Shown in pieces: positions 22,585-34,270 of a stretch of DNA of 64,000 nucleotides. The stretch covers positions 186,001 through 250,000 of the forward strand of contig JAJFPB010000005.1 of the NCBI GenBank assembly GCA_020881915.1. The letters run 5' to 3'. Made by a program: the position numbers and the translations under genes. Within the stretch, counting starts at the first letter, position 1. Every line of letters starts with the position of its first letter. Under the pieces are notes generated by a model. The model did not search any database and had not been told where the DNA came from. It saw nothing but the letters and a program-made list of their open reading frames with translations. The DNA is from Paramyrothecium sp. XJ0827. Its lineage: Eukaryota; Ascomycota; Sordariomycetes; Hypocreales; Stachybotryaceae.

Positions 22585-22986
22585 GGCCTCTACCCACAGT
22601 TTCACCAGAGTAAACCCACAATATTGACCCCGCCGTCTCGTCTTAGCCCGGAGATTCTCGCGAGCTCTTTATAAGGTCAACCACAACTTTCCCAGATATA
22701 CCTACACTGGCTCTAATACGTCGGACAGAGGCGCACAATTGCGGCGAGGAATGCATCTCTCCTCGAACTGTTGTGACTACTAGTAGCTATCAACTCCCGA
22801 TACAGACAGACCCAGTTTTGATACAGGTTGACCAATCAAGTACACGACAATGACTCACTAAATCGGCTTGAACTGGAAATGTCTCAACGCCAGGACCACG
22901 TTCTGGGAAACAATACTCAACCATATTCTAGAGCATAAGCTGCTTCTTTGTCTGTCGGTCATTCGTTGATTACGAGGACTGCCCCG
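22585..22986. other. Intergenic region upstream of the N-acetyltransferase gene
   Basis: About 400 bases. It may contain upstream exons of the uncertain minus-strand gene, for example a short open frame starting with MHSSPQL near 22735, as well as the acetyltransferase promoter. Confidence 0.35.
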
Positions 22987-24184
22987 ATGGCTTCTGCATA
23001 TAGTAAAGAACAACTCCTGCAGTTCTTTGACCATGTCAAACTGCCCGAAGAGTTGCGGAAAGACACGCAGCCCTCATTGAGACTCCTGCAAGCCTTACAC
23101 ACTCACTCGCTTTCAACTTTCCCCTACGAGAATCTGTCACTACACTACAATGCACTTCACAGCATCGAGATTCACCCCCAGCATCTTTTTCGTAAAATGA
23201 TTAGCGACAACCGCGGTCGAGGCGGCTTTTGCATGGAAATTGCCATCTTCTACAATCACATTCTTCGGACGATCGGCTTCGACGCATACACTGCCGGTGT
23301 TCGGACACGAGCAAGGCTTGAGGGCGAACCACATGGGGATTACCCTGGCTGGTAAGTTATTCCCGAAGCACGTATACTATGTCAACTCAACAGACGCGGA
23401 TGTGCTGGTGTAGTTCAATGGGTTGTTCCTGATGCTTCTGTCCAATTTCTTTCAGTATCACATTTCATATAACATGTTCGAGCACTGGGTGGTCATCGCA
23501 AAATTTTCAACTCCTAGAAGACAGAGGTTGCAGAGCTAGTGTATTATCGCAACTTGCAATATACAGCTGACCCAAGTTTCAAGGAACCACATCGTCAACA
23601 TTATCACATTGCCCGATGGCACAAAATATCACTCCGACGTTGCCTTTGGAGGCGACGGCCCTACAATGCCAATGCCACTTATTGACGGCTTAATACACCA
23701 GAACTTAGGCACTCAGCAAATCCGTCTCAAAAGAGACTGGATACCTCACCAGGTTCACAAAGTAGAGGAGTCGAAACTCTGGATCTACCAGTATCGCAAT
23801 AGCTCAAGTAGAGAATGGAACTCGTTCTATTCTTTTCCGGGGACGGAGTTCTATGCTCTAGACTGGGGCGTTGTTAATTGGTGGGTCAATACTCATCCAG
23901 ATAGTCATCAAAGGCGGAACATCTTGATCATCAAGTTTCTACAACAGCCGGTCGAGAGCGGAAAGAATGGTGAAGGGCAACAAGCAATATACGGAAAAAG
24001 AATGCTCGTCAATGGGGTAGTCAAAGAAAATTTGGGTGGCAAGACGCAGATAATACTTACGTGCAGAACAGAACAGGAACGTGTAGAAACTCTTGAAAAA
24101 TACTTCCAAATACTCCTCACCGATGAGGAAAAGGAGGGCATTCGTGGTTATGTGTCAGAGTTACCACCTACAACAAGAGATTAG
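22987..24184 (+). CDS. Arylamine N-acetyltransferase
   Basis: Exons 22987-23351 and 23584-24184 encode 321 residues. The papain-like triad is complete: Cys82 in NRGRGGFCMEIA, His124 in HIVNIITLPDG and Asp140 in DVAFGGDGPT. The opening block YENLSLHYN and the GVRTRAR region also fit. The enzyme moves an acyl group from CoA to arylamines or hydrazines; in fungi related genes detoxify plant benzoxazinone-derived aminophenols with malonyl-CoA, but substrate choice cannot be read here. The 232-base intron is longer than others in the window; it has a CAGCTGAC branch region and joins inside Trp122. An in-frame ATG at 22948 would add 13 residues. Confidence 0.92.
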
Positions 24185-24398
24185 TATCGGAGATAGATCT
24201 TAGACCGCATGCATTTCACCAAGTTATCACAAGCACCATTCTTGGTCATAGTCTCCACTGTTGGTCACTCTTCCATATGTCCTATTCTAATCCAGTTGTC
24301 CATGCACCGCCAATAGCTCAAACATGTTGCCCAAAACCTGCTTTACTTAAATCTCTTTCACTCTGACGTCCCTCAACTGGAGCTGGAACATGGCCTTG

Positions 24399-25519
24399 TC
24401 AAGCTGCAGCCCCGCCCTGGCTCACCAAGTCCAGCAAGAGCTTAGCTAGCTGGGCCGCCGTGTCCGCAGCACCACCTGCGGGTGGCGTCGTCGCTTCGGC
24501 TTCTTCACCACCGCCAACAGCAGCGGGATCGGGCACGAAAATGGCCCACTCGCCATTCATGTCGGCCACCTCAATCAGCACCTCATTCTCCTCGAGCTCA
24601 AACTCTTGTCTGCCGACGGCTGCATCCGTCACGAATGCGCCAGCCTCGGCGCAGAAGCGACCGATGACGCCCTGGCTAAGATCCACTGTGCCTTGAATCA
24701 AGATGTCAGCTTTTTGCGGGGTTTGCCTTCCTCGGAATGGAGGATTGCATTGTGCAGAGGGCTCTTACTGCCTGCGTTCGCAATAAAATCAACTTTTTGT
24801 AGCTTGGCACCGGCTGGGCCCTCGGCAAGGCTGACGATGAACGAGTTGGGTTCGAGATGAATGAAGCCGGCCGGCGCTGGGCCAGGATTCGGGTTTTGGG
24901 TGACGGTGAGTGACTTATCGGCATCGGTCTCGATCTCAATCTCAAAGATAACATTGGTCTGCGGGGTGATCTATCAGCACTGAAACGTCCTTTTCACAAG
25001 TCGCTTGTATCGACTTACACCGGGAGGAAACAGAGTGTCAACTTTCCCACCTGCAGGTAGCACGACAGGCACGTCGAACTGTCCCTGCTGCTCAACCTCA
25101 TTACCGGCCTCTCCTTCGCCTCCCTCTTCGCCTCCTTCTTCGCCTTGCTCAGGGGTTTCACCACCAGGCGGAGGAGGAGTGGGAGCAGCAGGAGGAGCAG
25201 CAGGAGGAGCGGCAGGAGGGGCGGCAGGGGGGGCAGCAGGAGGAGCGGCAGGAGGGGCAGCAGGGGGGGCAGCAGGAGGAGTCGCTGTGGCAGCGGGAAG
25301 GGTCGAGAAAATGGGCGACGGAGCAGCCGGATCTCGACCAGCGCCACCTGCACCGCCGCCCGCACCGTCGCCCGCACCGCCGCCCGCCTGGCCTCGGTCT
25401 TTACGGCCAGAGGACGACAGGTCACCCGGATGATCGGCGTTGGTGCCAGAAAAAGGATGCGGCAGTGCAAGCACCAGCGAGAGCTGGGCAAGTGCACCGA
25501 CAGCCTTGATGATCTGCAT
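24399..25519 (-). CDS. Secreted protein with Pro-Pro-Ala-Ala repeat and acidic linker
   Basis: Exons (minus) 25519-25019, 24970-24769 and 24691-24399 encode 331 residues. The start MQIIKAVGALAQLSLVLALP gives a good signal peptide; ATG 25543 would extend it by 8 residues and blur it. A Gly/Ala-rich stretch follows, then about eight copies of a PPAA tetrapeptide, a Pro block and a Glu/Gly-rich acidic linker. The rest is a folded, mostly beta region (VIFEIEIETDADKSLTV, GFIHLEPNSFIVSLAEGP, VDLSQGVIGRFCAEAGAF) ending in an Ala/Gly-rich tail. The repeat resembles cell-wall spacers. I do not recognise the C-terminal fold. It is convergent with the N-acetyltransferase gene at 214 bases. Confidence 0.83.
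25186..25290 (-). repeat. 12-bp coding repeat for PPAA
   Basis: A GC-rich run of 12-base units within the first exon of the secreted protein, encoding about eight PPAA tetrapeptides. Units differ at third positions (GGAGGA against GGGGGG on the plus strand), so the protein repeat is better kept than the DNA repeat. Confidence 0.85.
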
Positions 25520-27398
25520 TGTTCGATGGGAAGCGTATGCCAAGCTGGATTGGCAACAGGGATGTGGGGAAACGTGGTAACGAAGAAAAGTTAAGATGCA
25601 AAACTATGTAGAGAACCGAAAAGAAAAAAAAACGGCCTGCCGTTGGGGGGACGAACAGAAGCGAATAACAAGAAAAGGAGGCAATTGAAAGGGCGTTGTG
25701 TGACGGAGAGCTATAACATCCTCCAAGGCTTCCGGAGCACTTTATAGAAAAATGCAAGACCAGACTTACGGAGACTTCCAAACACTGCGCGAAAACTGGG
25801 TTGCCATTATTTCAACATGTCTGATGTCTATTTCGGACTGCCAAGCCACGTGAAACGTCCGAAATGTTCAATGTGAGTGGGTGCGTCTTGAATTTAGACG
25901 GGTGACGGCGATTCGTCAAGCAATGGCTTTCCCTCCGAGCTTGTCTCATTTCTTCCCTTCTTCTCCGGGTGCACTGGTTCATCCATTCAGTTCATCAAGC
26001 CATCTCCACCTTCTGCTGGGGGTAAAACGTCTTGGCGTCTGGATCTGGGGAAGGGCGATCATGGAGACACAGGGGGTAGTCTGGTGCCATGCCAAGGCGA
26101 TGAGACGAAAGCGGGGTTACAAAACGGCTGTGCACGAGCAGGTCATTGCTGCGTCCACTCGATAGACGTCTGCAGATATTGGTGTTTGCGGACTCATCTA
26201 GTTTTTGGAGTGCTGCACCCGCCGCCCTTGGATCTCACGAGACTGGTCCCAGTCCCGTTCGACCTCCTGACGATGGCCACAGCTTATTTGCCTTGAGCAC
26301 GGCATCCTTGTCCACGTATTTGTCGGAGGGCCAGGCCTCGGTCACACAGTTTTGGCAGTCTGTTATGAGCAGCACGGCTGAATGTAGTCAAGATTGGATT
26401 TCGGGATGAAAGAAGCTTAATCAATTCTAAGCTGTTGAGCCTTGCTAGCCTTCTTCACAGTCGTTTGAGCGTGGATTGCCTACAAGGGATGAAGCGCGGG
26501 TGTGAAACACGAGATGTTACCAGATGCGCTGAGCTTCGTTTTACAAAAACCACTAGTTTAAGTTACGACAGACTAGCAGCTTGCGCCCCACTGCTACCAG
26601 TTGTTCTAGCTCCTATTAGCGCTAGCACTAGCCCCGAAGGTGTTGTAGAGTAGAAGCCCATCACTGCTGCTGGAGCAGAATCGACTCGTTTCGCATCCCC
26701 ACTTGCTGAAGGACCCGTACATCACAAGGGGTTTTGAACTGCCATTTTAGGAGTGCATCTCATTGTGCCCCTTCGTTTCATACTTGGTAACGGAGGGCAT
26801 GACCTGGGTTGAGTCTGGATTAACATAGCGCACATCGTTCCCGGACATCCCCAAACGTGTGGACTTTTTAATAGTCTCTTAACGTGTTTTCAGCCCCTCC
26901 TACTGCCTATTGTGATGATCCTTCTCCCAAGCTTCAAGTATTTTAGCCTTATTGTCGCGTAATATGGCGATATGAGAAAGTTCTTCGCTTCATATGGCTC
27001 GGGCCAAAGACCGCGACAGCCGGTCAGTTTTACCAGTCTTGCCCACTCCCTTAGCCAGCCTGATCAGCAGAAGGGTCGCATGCAGATTTCTCGCTTCCAG
27101 GCCTATCGAAAACGGGCCCAGGCTGCAACCCTGTTATCACCTTTCACGCACGCAGGAAAAGTGACGGACATGCGGCGGCTACGTGGCCAATTGCATAGAA
27201 ACTTGGGAGCGGGGTTGGGACAAGCTGAGAAATCGACACGTCCTGAGAGAGCTCGCCGTTCTGTCAGCTAGACAATCTCACATGGCGAAAGAAGAGTTCC
27301 TCAAAAGCAGTCGTCTGAAGTTTCGGTATCAGTACTGAATTGGTGATAGTTTTGTTAGCGGCCTTCTCCCAAAGTTGAGTGTGGTCCGACATATTGCC
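25520..27398. other. Divergent intergenic region
   Basis: About 1.9 kb between the PPAA-repeat gene and the P450 gene. A TATAAAG on the minus strand at 25740-25746 could serve the repeat-protein gene. No coding region is supported. Confidence 0.5.
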
Positions 27399-29059
27399 AT
27401 GGCGCTGATGAGTCTTTTCACGATTGGCACTTTGTGCGCCGCGAGCCTCCTCTGGGCAGTTATTTACCAGGTGGTTTACTATCGCTACTTTCACCCGCTG
27501 TCTAGAGTCCCGGGTAACTTCTGGGGCAGTGTAACAAGGTTGTGGTCTGCCTGGCACAATTACAAAGGGGACGAAGTGAGCACCTATGGAGAGTTGCATG
27601 CCAAACATGGTCAGTATTCGTCTTTCCTCGATTCCATAAATCTCCCCTGGCCTTACCGGCGCTTTACATCCATAAAGAGGTAACCAAAAAATTCAGGTCC
27701 TGTCATCCGCATCAGCCCCAGCATGATATTGGTGACGGATGCGAGCAAATTACCCGTCATTTTCACTAGGAACGCCGACAAGACCGATTATTACATGACT
27801 GGTAGTCTCGGAAGGACTGAGAATATTGTAAATATGCGTGATTCTAATGTCCACGCCCATTTCCGCAAAATTGCGGCAGCCTCGTACAGCTTCACGAATG
27901 TTAAGAAGATGGAACCTCTGGTAGATGAACAGATCGAGCACTGGATTGCCAAATTGGGGCTTAAATTTGCCGACAGGGGCGAAAAGCTCAACTTCGCTTC
28001 GTGGGCTGTATACATGGCTTTCGATGTGATTTCGTCCCTCGGATTTGGGGCACCGATTGGCTTTATTGAGCAGGAGAAAGACGTTGAAGGACTCATTGAA
28101 GCATTCCACTATGGAGCAAAGGCGATTGGCATCATGGGTCGCATGTACCCGGTAACGGCGTGGTTAAAGCGATTTATCCCTGACAGATTTTACATTCCAA
28201 ATCTAGATCAGAATTGGGGCATTGGGCTTTTGATGGGCTTTCGGGACAAGCTGATTACGAAAAGGCAAAGCGACATCAAGGTTGGCAAGACTAAAGGCAG
28301 AGTGGACTTGCTTCAAACGTATGCGGCAGCGCTCAGAAACACAAGATCACCCTACTTACTTTTAATGATAGATTCCTCGAATACCATGATGATGAGGGCA
28401 AGCTCCTCGATCTCGACTACGTCAAAGCCGAGGTTCTTTTGGTCCTTCTTGCGGGCGCCGACACAACTGGGACTGCTTTGCAGGCACTAGTGATTCAATT
28501 ACTGTCTCATCAAGAGATATACGAAAGAGTACTTGCTGAGATTGATCAAGTTGATAGGGCCGGCAAGTTGTCGAAAATGCCTCAATACGACGAGGTGGTT
28601 GCCCATTGCCCATACTATGTCGCTTGCATCCGTGAGGCGCTCCGACTGTCGACTCCAGCGGCAACCCTGCTTCCCAGAGCAGCGCCGAAAGGAGGCCTTA
28701 CTGTTCATGGGTATCATCTCCCAGAAGGCACAGAGATTGCGTGCCATACTGCTCTAAACAACATCGACTTCAACGCTTTCGGGCCCGACGCCGAGGAGTT
28801 TCGCCCAGAACGTTGGCTCGATGAACAAGCCGTAAAGTTCTATCAGAAGCACGCCCTAACTTTTGGATACGGATCACGCATTTGCTTGGGTAAAGACATC
28901 GCGATGATGGAACTCTACAAGGCTCCGCTACAGTTCCTTCGGACATTCCGACCGCGTGTCATTAATCCGGAACAACCCGCCAAACTTCTATTCAGTGGCG
29001 TTGTCCGATACTACGATGAGTTTTGGATGAATATAGAGAGACGAGAAGCTACTATTTGA
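27399..29059 (+). CDS. Cytochrome P450 monooxygenase
   Basis: Exons 27399-27609, 27697-28318 and 28372-29059 encode 506 residues. An N-terminal membrane anchor (LFTIGTLCAASLLWAVIYQVV) precedes the YYRYFHPLSRVPG hinge. The I-helix oxygen motif AGADTTG, the ExxR motif in CIREALRL, the FRPERW block and the heme loop FGYGSRICLGKDIA (Cys449 ligand) are all intact. The layout resembles the pisatin-demethylase-like group of ER-bound fungal P450s, which hydroxylate or demethylate plant phenolics or secondary metabolites; the substrate is unknown. The second intron is 53 bases and ends in GATAG. The FAD monooxygenase gene follows on the same strand. Confidence 0.93.
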
Positions 29060-30825
29060 CTCGTGATTCTACCTCGGTGGTTGGTGTGACGGTTACATAG
29101 GAGAAAGTCGTCAGCTAAGGACTTTCTTGAGAACTTTATTGACACAAATTTGGAGCCTATATTTAAGCTATTGTCTAATCAAGTCAGATATTTAAACCCG
29201 AGATACTGATAAATGGTGTTATAGAACTAGCATTGTGGTATCGCTGCCCAGAAGATACTAAGTATCTCCGCCTGTATAGATGATAATGCCATTTCAACCA
29301 GTATGCTTAGTTTCAATTTATTGAGTACAGAACTACCAAGGCTCATGAGAATAATCTGGGCTGGGGGCCATCTTACAGCTCCTAGGAGTGCTATAGTCAC
29401 AAATCCACAAAGAATTAAGGAAGGATGAAAGGCGATGTCCTGCTGTTGCCAGAAGTCCATGGATAACGAGTTCTAAGTTTCTGGCCAACTAAATATTGGA
29501 TGGAGAAACCAAGAAAAGCAGGTTAGCTGGAAGATTCATTGCTACACCCCACTACCGACCAGCAAGTCGTCACCAGCGCGATGTGGCTCTTACGGACCTG
29601 GACATATCGGGAATCGATGCTAGCTTAGAGATGCTTTCAAGAACGAGGCGTAAGCCGTATCTATCCCTGGTGTCAGGTGTTTTCATGGCTAGTTTTGGCT
29701 GAAATGAGACAATGCTGTGCTCCTCTTGTACTTGTACTGGGTTTTCCTTTTATTGATCTCACCGGGATTAGTGTTTTAGGACAGTGAGAACAAATAACGA
29801 GAGTAACATTTCTGGGGGGTCAGGCTACGTCGCCGCACTGCTGTGCAATCCTCCCGCTTGTCGGTAGTCCAACTACCTTACTTACACTGCTAAGGCGGGT
29901 GGGTGGTGGCGAGTCCTGCTCTGCTAACAACCAACCCAGTGCTGCTCTACTTGCGACCAATTCAGTGCTACTATTCTGCTTGCAACCAACGCACGGGCAG
30001 GCAGCCTTCCGGGGGGCGATACGCAAGATACCCGGCTGCAACCACATGCCGACACGGAAAGGTAGAGCGCGTCATTCCTGCGCCACTTGAAATGCAACCA
30101 CACTTTGCCACGCGGAAGCGCAACGCAAAACAAAACAGCACAACCATAATTCTATTTATGTCACGTTTGCCATTGTGCCTTAGCCGAAGCACAGGTGCCG
30201 TTGCAGGTGGGTTGGCCAACGGTTTCCTTTCATGGAGTGTTGAATCACCGATTGGTGACCGAGTATAGCGACTGATGGTCCTCCTCAAATCAGGTCCCTG
30301 TGATAAGCTGAGGGGACCACCTTGATCCTTGAGCAATCCCTACAGGGTACCGTATGGAAGGCTGGCTCCTTTTTCCCCACTGGAATCAACGCTCTCGTCC
30401 CCCTGACTGCGCGAAGCCAGGTAGCAAGTTTCGGACTGGTATCTTGACCAATTGGAACCGGGTAAAATCCATATACATAATCTATATACATTTAAATGCT
30501 CGTAAGTTAGCCGATGGTAGAAGTACTAGCATTTCCCCTCACTACAAAGGGTACTTAAGGGATTATGCCCATAGTTACCTTATGTTGGCTGTGCCAACCC
30601 TGACCGGCAAGTAGGCTGTTGCAGGGCAGCTACAAGCTCCCTGGCTTGGCGATCTTGGCGCATCAAAGGGATACTCGCCGTGTCCCCATCTTCGGCTCAC
30701 ATTTGTTGGCACCTCTAGCTTCCAAGCTTGAGAGATCAGCATCAGTCGGAATCTGGATTCAGCATCTTATTGTGCACTGAGGTGGATGTCTTTCGTTTTG
30801 AACCCATCTTCTACAACAAGTAAGC
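29060..30825. other. Intergenic region with imperfect short repeats
   Basis: About 1.8 kb between the P450 and the FAD monooxygenase genes. No gene is supported. It includes the imperfect repeat array near 29914-29990. Confidence 0.5.
29914..29990. repeat. Imperfect tandem repeat (about 3 units of ~25 bp)
   Basis: Units sharing CAGTGCTxCT...CTTGCxACCAA occur at 29937-29961 and 29963-29990, with a diverged unit before them at 29914-29935. The origin is unknown. Confidence 0.6.
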
Positions 30826-32242
30826 ATGCCTAAAACCGTCGTCATAGTAGGTCGCATCTGGTCCCACCCCTAACTATCTCCCGCCCTTTCACTTTGAACC
30901 TGTCAATTCAGTGGCCTCTAACCTATGCTTTTGGTGGTTTCGTCAGGTTGGAGGCTCCATCGCTGGTCTGATGCACGGCTTGCAGCTGAAGCGAGAGGGC
31001 CACGACGTTACAATCTTTGAGCGCGTGACAGCTTCCGAAAGATCAAGCCACGTAGCTGGCATCGCATACAAGACGAACACGGAGGAACTCCTCAATAAAT
31101 ATGACGATACTGGCTTAACCAAGTCCTTTGCCTCCGAGGACGTGCATTTCGCTTACCGCCGGTGGCCCAACGTGTACAATGCCAAGCTGAAATACCAGCT
31201 GACCAGCTGGGGCTTCTTGTATCGCACCCTACGAGCCAACTTTGACGGCTTGGCATCCACGGCTTGTCCTAAGCCTCCAGCCCCGAGGTCGGGTGATGGA
31301 AAGGCAGCATACCTTGCAGGGAAGCACGTCGAGGATATTCGCTACTCCAAAGACGTTGTTACAGTTCTCTACTCGGATGTCAGTACCGGAGAAAACAATC
31401 AAATGTCTGCCGACCTCGTCATTGGGGCAGATGGTATTCACTCCACTGTTCGGGAGATAGTCAAGGCTCCCGCGATTAAGCAGTACTCAGGATATGTGTC
31501 TTGGAGAGGAACTGTTCCAGAGAAGAGCCTGTCCCAGGCAACAGCCGACTATTTCATCAACGGCCTATCATTTGATTTGATGGGACGCTCCTACATTATC
31601 TGGTAAGCTCTATGTACCTACCCGACGTGCTCGATCATGTGCTTAGCAGGACAAAACGAATATAGTTATGTGATTCCCACCGATGACGGCAAGTTTGAGC
31701 CAGGCGAGCGCCTAGTCAACTGGGTGTGGTATTACAATGTCGCCCAAGACTCTTCCCACATGAAGGAAATTTTCACGGCAACAGACGGTACACTGCATAG
31801 CAACACAATTGCGCAGGGGCTGGTTTCCACTGACGTGTGGCAACGCGTGCGAACAGCAGGCACAGTCCGTATGGCAGCACCGTTTGCCGAATTGCTCAAC
31901 AAGACGGACAAGCCTTTCGTGACCAAGATTAACGACGTCTTGTGCACCAAGGCTCGCCACTTTGACGGACGTGTCCTGCTCGTTGGCGACGCTTTGACGA
32001 CGTATCGACCACATGCGGGTTTAGCAACAGAGCAGGCCGCCAGTCAGTGTCTCTTAATGGATAAAGCTTTTCGCGGTGATATTACACTAGACGATTGGGA
32101 ACGTGAAGTCTCTGTCTTCGCGAAGCGAATCTGGCTATTTAGCCGGGTAATTGGGGAATTTGGACAAGGCTCGGTGTTTTCGTTTCTCAATAGCGTTTTC
32201 AGCTACCTTAGCTTCATAGTAAGGCTGAAGCTAGGGCTTTGA
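30826..32242 (+). CDS. FAD-dependent monooxygenase (salicylate hydroxylase-like)
   Basis: Exons 30826-30846, 30947-31602 and 31666-32242 encode 417 residues. The first exon has only seven codons (MPKTVVI) and joins to VGGSIAGLMHGLQL, rebuilding the Rossmann dinucleotide loop. The GADG motif (LVIGADGIHSTVR) and the FAD-ribityl GD motif (VLLVGDALTTYRPHAG, near residue 333) are present. The second intron must end at TATAG (31665), not at the earlier CAG, to keep the YVIPTDDG and LVNWVWYYNV blocks in frame. The enzyme class adds one oxygen atom to aromatic rings or related substrates using NAD(P)H. It may act with the upstream P450, but this is only positional inference. Confidence 0.88.
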
Positions 32243-34270
32243 ATTGATGAATACAGCTGTTGGTGTTTCCAAGAAACATGTTCTCTGTTTTGACTTTGCT
32301 TCCTAGCTTTTGTCCGCGGAACGTAATGTCTACTATAACTAATAGAGAAACAAGACCACAACAGTGAAATGTTCCGGGTTTTAAACAATCTTTACCCCAT
32401 ACCTTCAATCACTTACGATAATTTTAGGAGGATGCGCGGGACAGTAAAGAAATCCGCCCACAGCATCGCGGCGTGTGGCAATCACGAAACGCTCTCACCT
32501 TTCATCCAGGGCACGCAGAAATTAAGTACGGCCACAGACGTCATAGCCTGGGAACACCATCATTAGGCAGAGTGCTGAGTCGAATGTTCCATGTTGTGGA
32601 TAAGCCAGCCAGAGTTTCTGTTGGTCTTGGCGGCGACGCTATCTTTTTCTATCAACATCTGCCTGGATTTCTAGGAAACTGTCTTGAATGAGATCACAAG
32701 AAGAAGGAAAGGGAGGGAAAGGAAAAAAAAAGGGGGGAGGGGGAAACGAAGGGAAGGAGAAAAAGCAGAAGACGAAGCTGTGTTGTCTTTTTCACCCATC
32801 CTCGGAAAGACTCGGGGGTGCGACGGCCTCTGGGATTTCAGGTGAGCAAGCCTCGATCTTCAATGCCTTAGCTTCTGCAAAAGTCAAACCCTGCGCACAG
32901 TCTAAGAATTAAGCATATTTGCTTGACACGGCGCTACGAGTCTGCGGTGGCCAAGAAGGGCACTTATACCGAAGCCACTGGCACACCCAGCTTCATTCAC
33001 GACCTGCAGATCGCGTTGAATGGCTGCAAAGATTTAGATCTGAGCCATGTACTAGTAGGACATTGAACCACGGGACTGTAATATGGACTATGCGGATTGT
33101 GTATAGGGAGCGTGAATATTATGTACCCTAACTGTATGAATGAGGAAGGGATAATTGCATCGTCAGCCACTTCTGCAAATGGCGCTCGAAGCTAAAACGA
33201 TCGTCGGGATTGTGTCACCTATCACCAAGCCTAGACCACGCTACTGCCTCGTTCTCACCAACCGCGCAACAAGGCAATTAGCGCACAGCGGCCAGAAAAT
33301 GGGAGAGAGAACTTGCTCTTGCATTGATTGGATTAAGATCCATGGTGCGTAGTAACGTCGCCATTATTTGTGCTTGTTGAACGCCAAGGCTGGGTAGGGA
33401 AAGCGATCAAATTGGCCCGGTTCACGGACACATGGCTGTCTTACATTCGGCGCTTTGACCTAGCTGTCTCATGGAAGTTGCTTCTGGCTGAGGTGGCCCA
33501 GAGAATCCAAGCCTCTCGCAGGCGGTGCTTCCGGACTTGTTACGCCATAAACGGCCTCCCATGTGCTGACAAGACACTGTTGACTTGAGGGTCGAGAGAC
33601 TTTCCAATATCTTCCCGATGTCCTGAACTGCTCCACGAGTACAAACTGGCAATTATCAGTACTCAGACTGATGTTCATATTTGCTGCTCGACTGACATAC
33701 TATAATGCCGATCTTGTGATCCGGCCGACAATCGGGTCTTGCACTAGATCGGATCTACCAACCAATCCATCATACATGCAAGAGTGCCCAGTACGTGCCC
33801 CTTGCCACGACCCACCACGCTCCAGCTTCCGTTTGGATGGGTTCCATATGCCATAATTCCGGGACCTAGAAATCCGGGACAGGACTGCTTGACCAAAGTA
33901 GGTCCGTGCTCGTCAGCCATGGGCGCAAGAGAGTCGCTTCATCTGAAGGCTTCAGCTCGGTCATACAGGTGGGGCTCTAAGACATGGCGATCTGTTGGAC
34001 CGCTTCACTGTGCTTTGCCTTTCCAGGACACTGGGCAGTGTTGATTTGAATGGGAGGGCCTCGCTATTGTGAGAAGCACGTGTGGAAAAGTGGTCCATGT
34101 GAGACGAGACAAGACAAGAATTTCACCAGCCTGGTTTGCGTAATTCCAGGTTCTCGGAGAAACTACCAGAAAGTATATTACCTTTGCTCCTCCCCATTTC
34201 CGTTGAAGAACACAGCCTTCATGGGCACGAAACTGGCCGTTGCCTACTAGTCAAGTGTCGCTTCGTCAAC
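32243..34270. other. Intergenic region with a polypurine tract
   Basis: About 2 kb between the FAD monooxygenase and the 7TM-RGS gene. No gene is supported. The only clear feature is the purine run near 32700. Confidence 0.5.
32698..32766 (+). repeat. Polypurine tract
   Basis: 49 purines in a row from 32698 to 32746, then one C and 19 more purines. It contains A9, G6 and G5 runs. It is low-complexity DNA that could form triplex or other unusual structure. Confidence 0.85.

Noticed and set aside
25005..25433. Gly/Ala-rich plus-strand frame with GGAA repeats
   Set aside because: It is the antisense reading of the PPAA repeat. The minus strand has the signal peptide, introns and folded domain.
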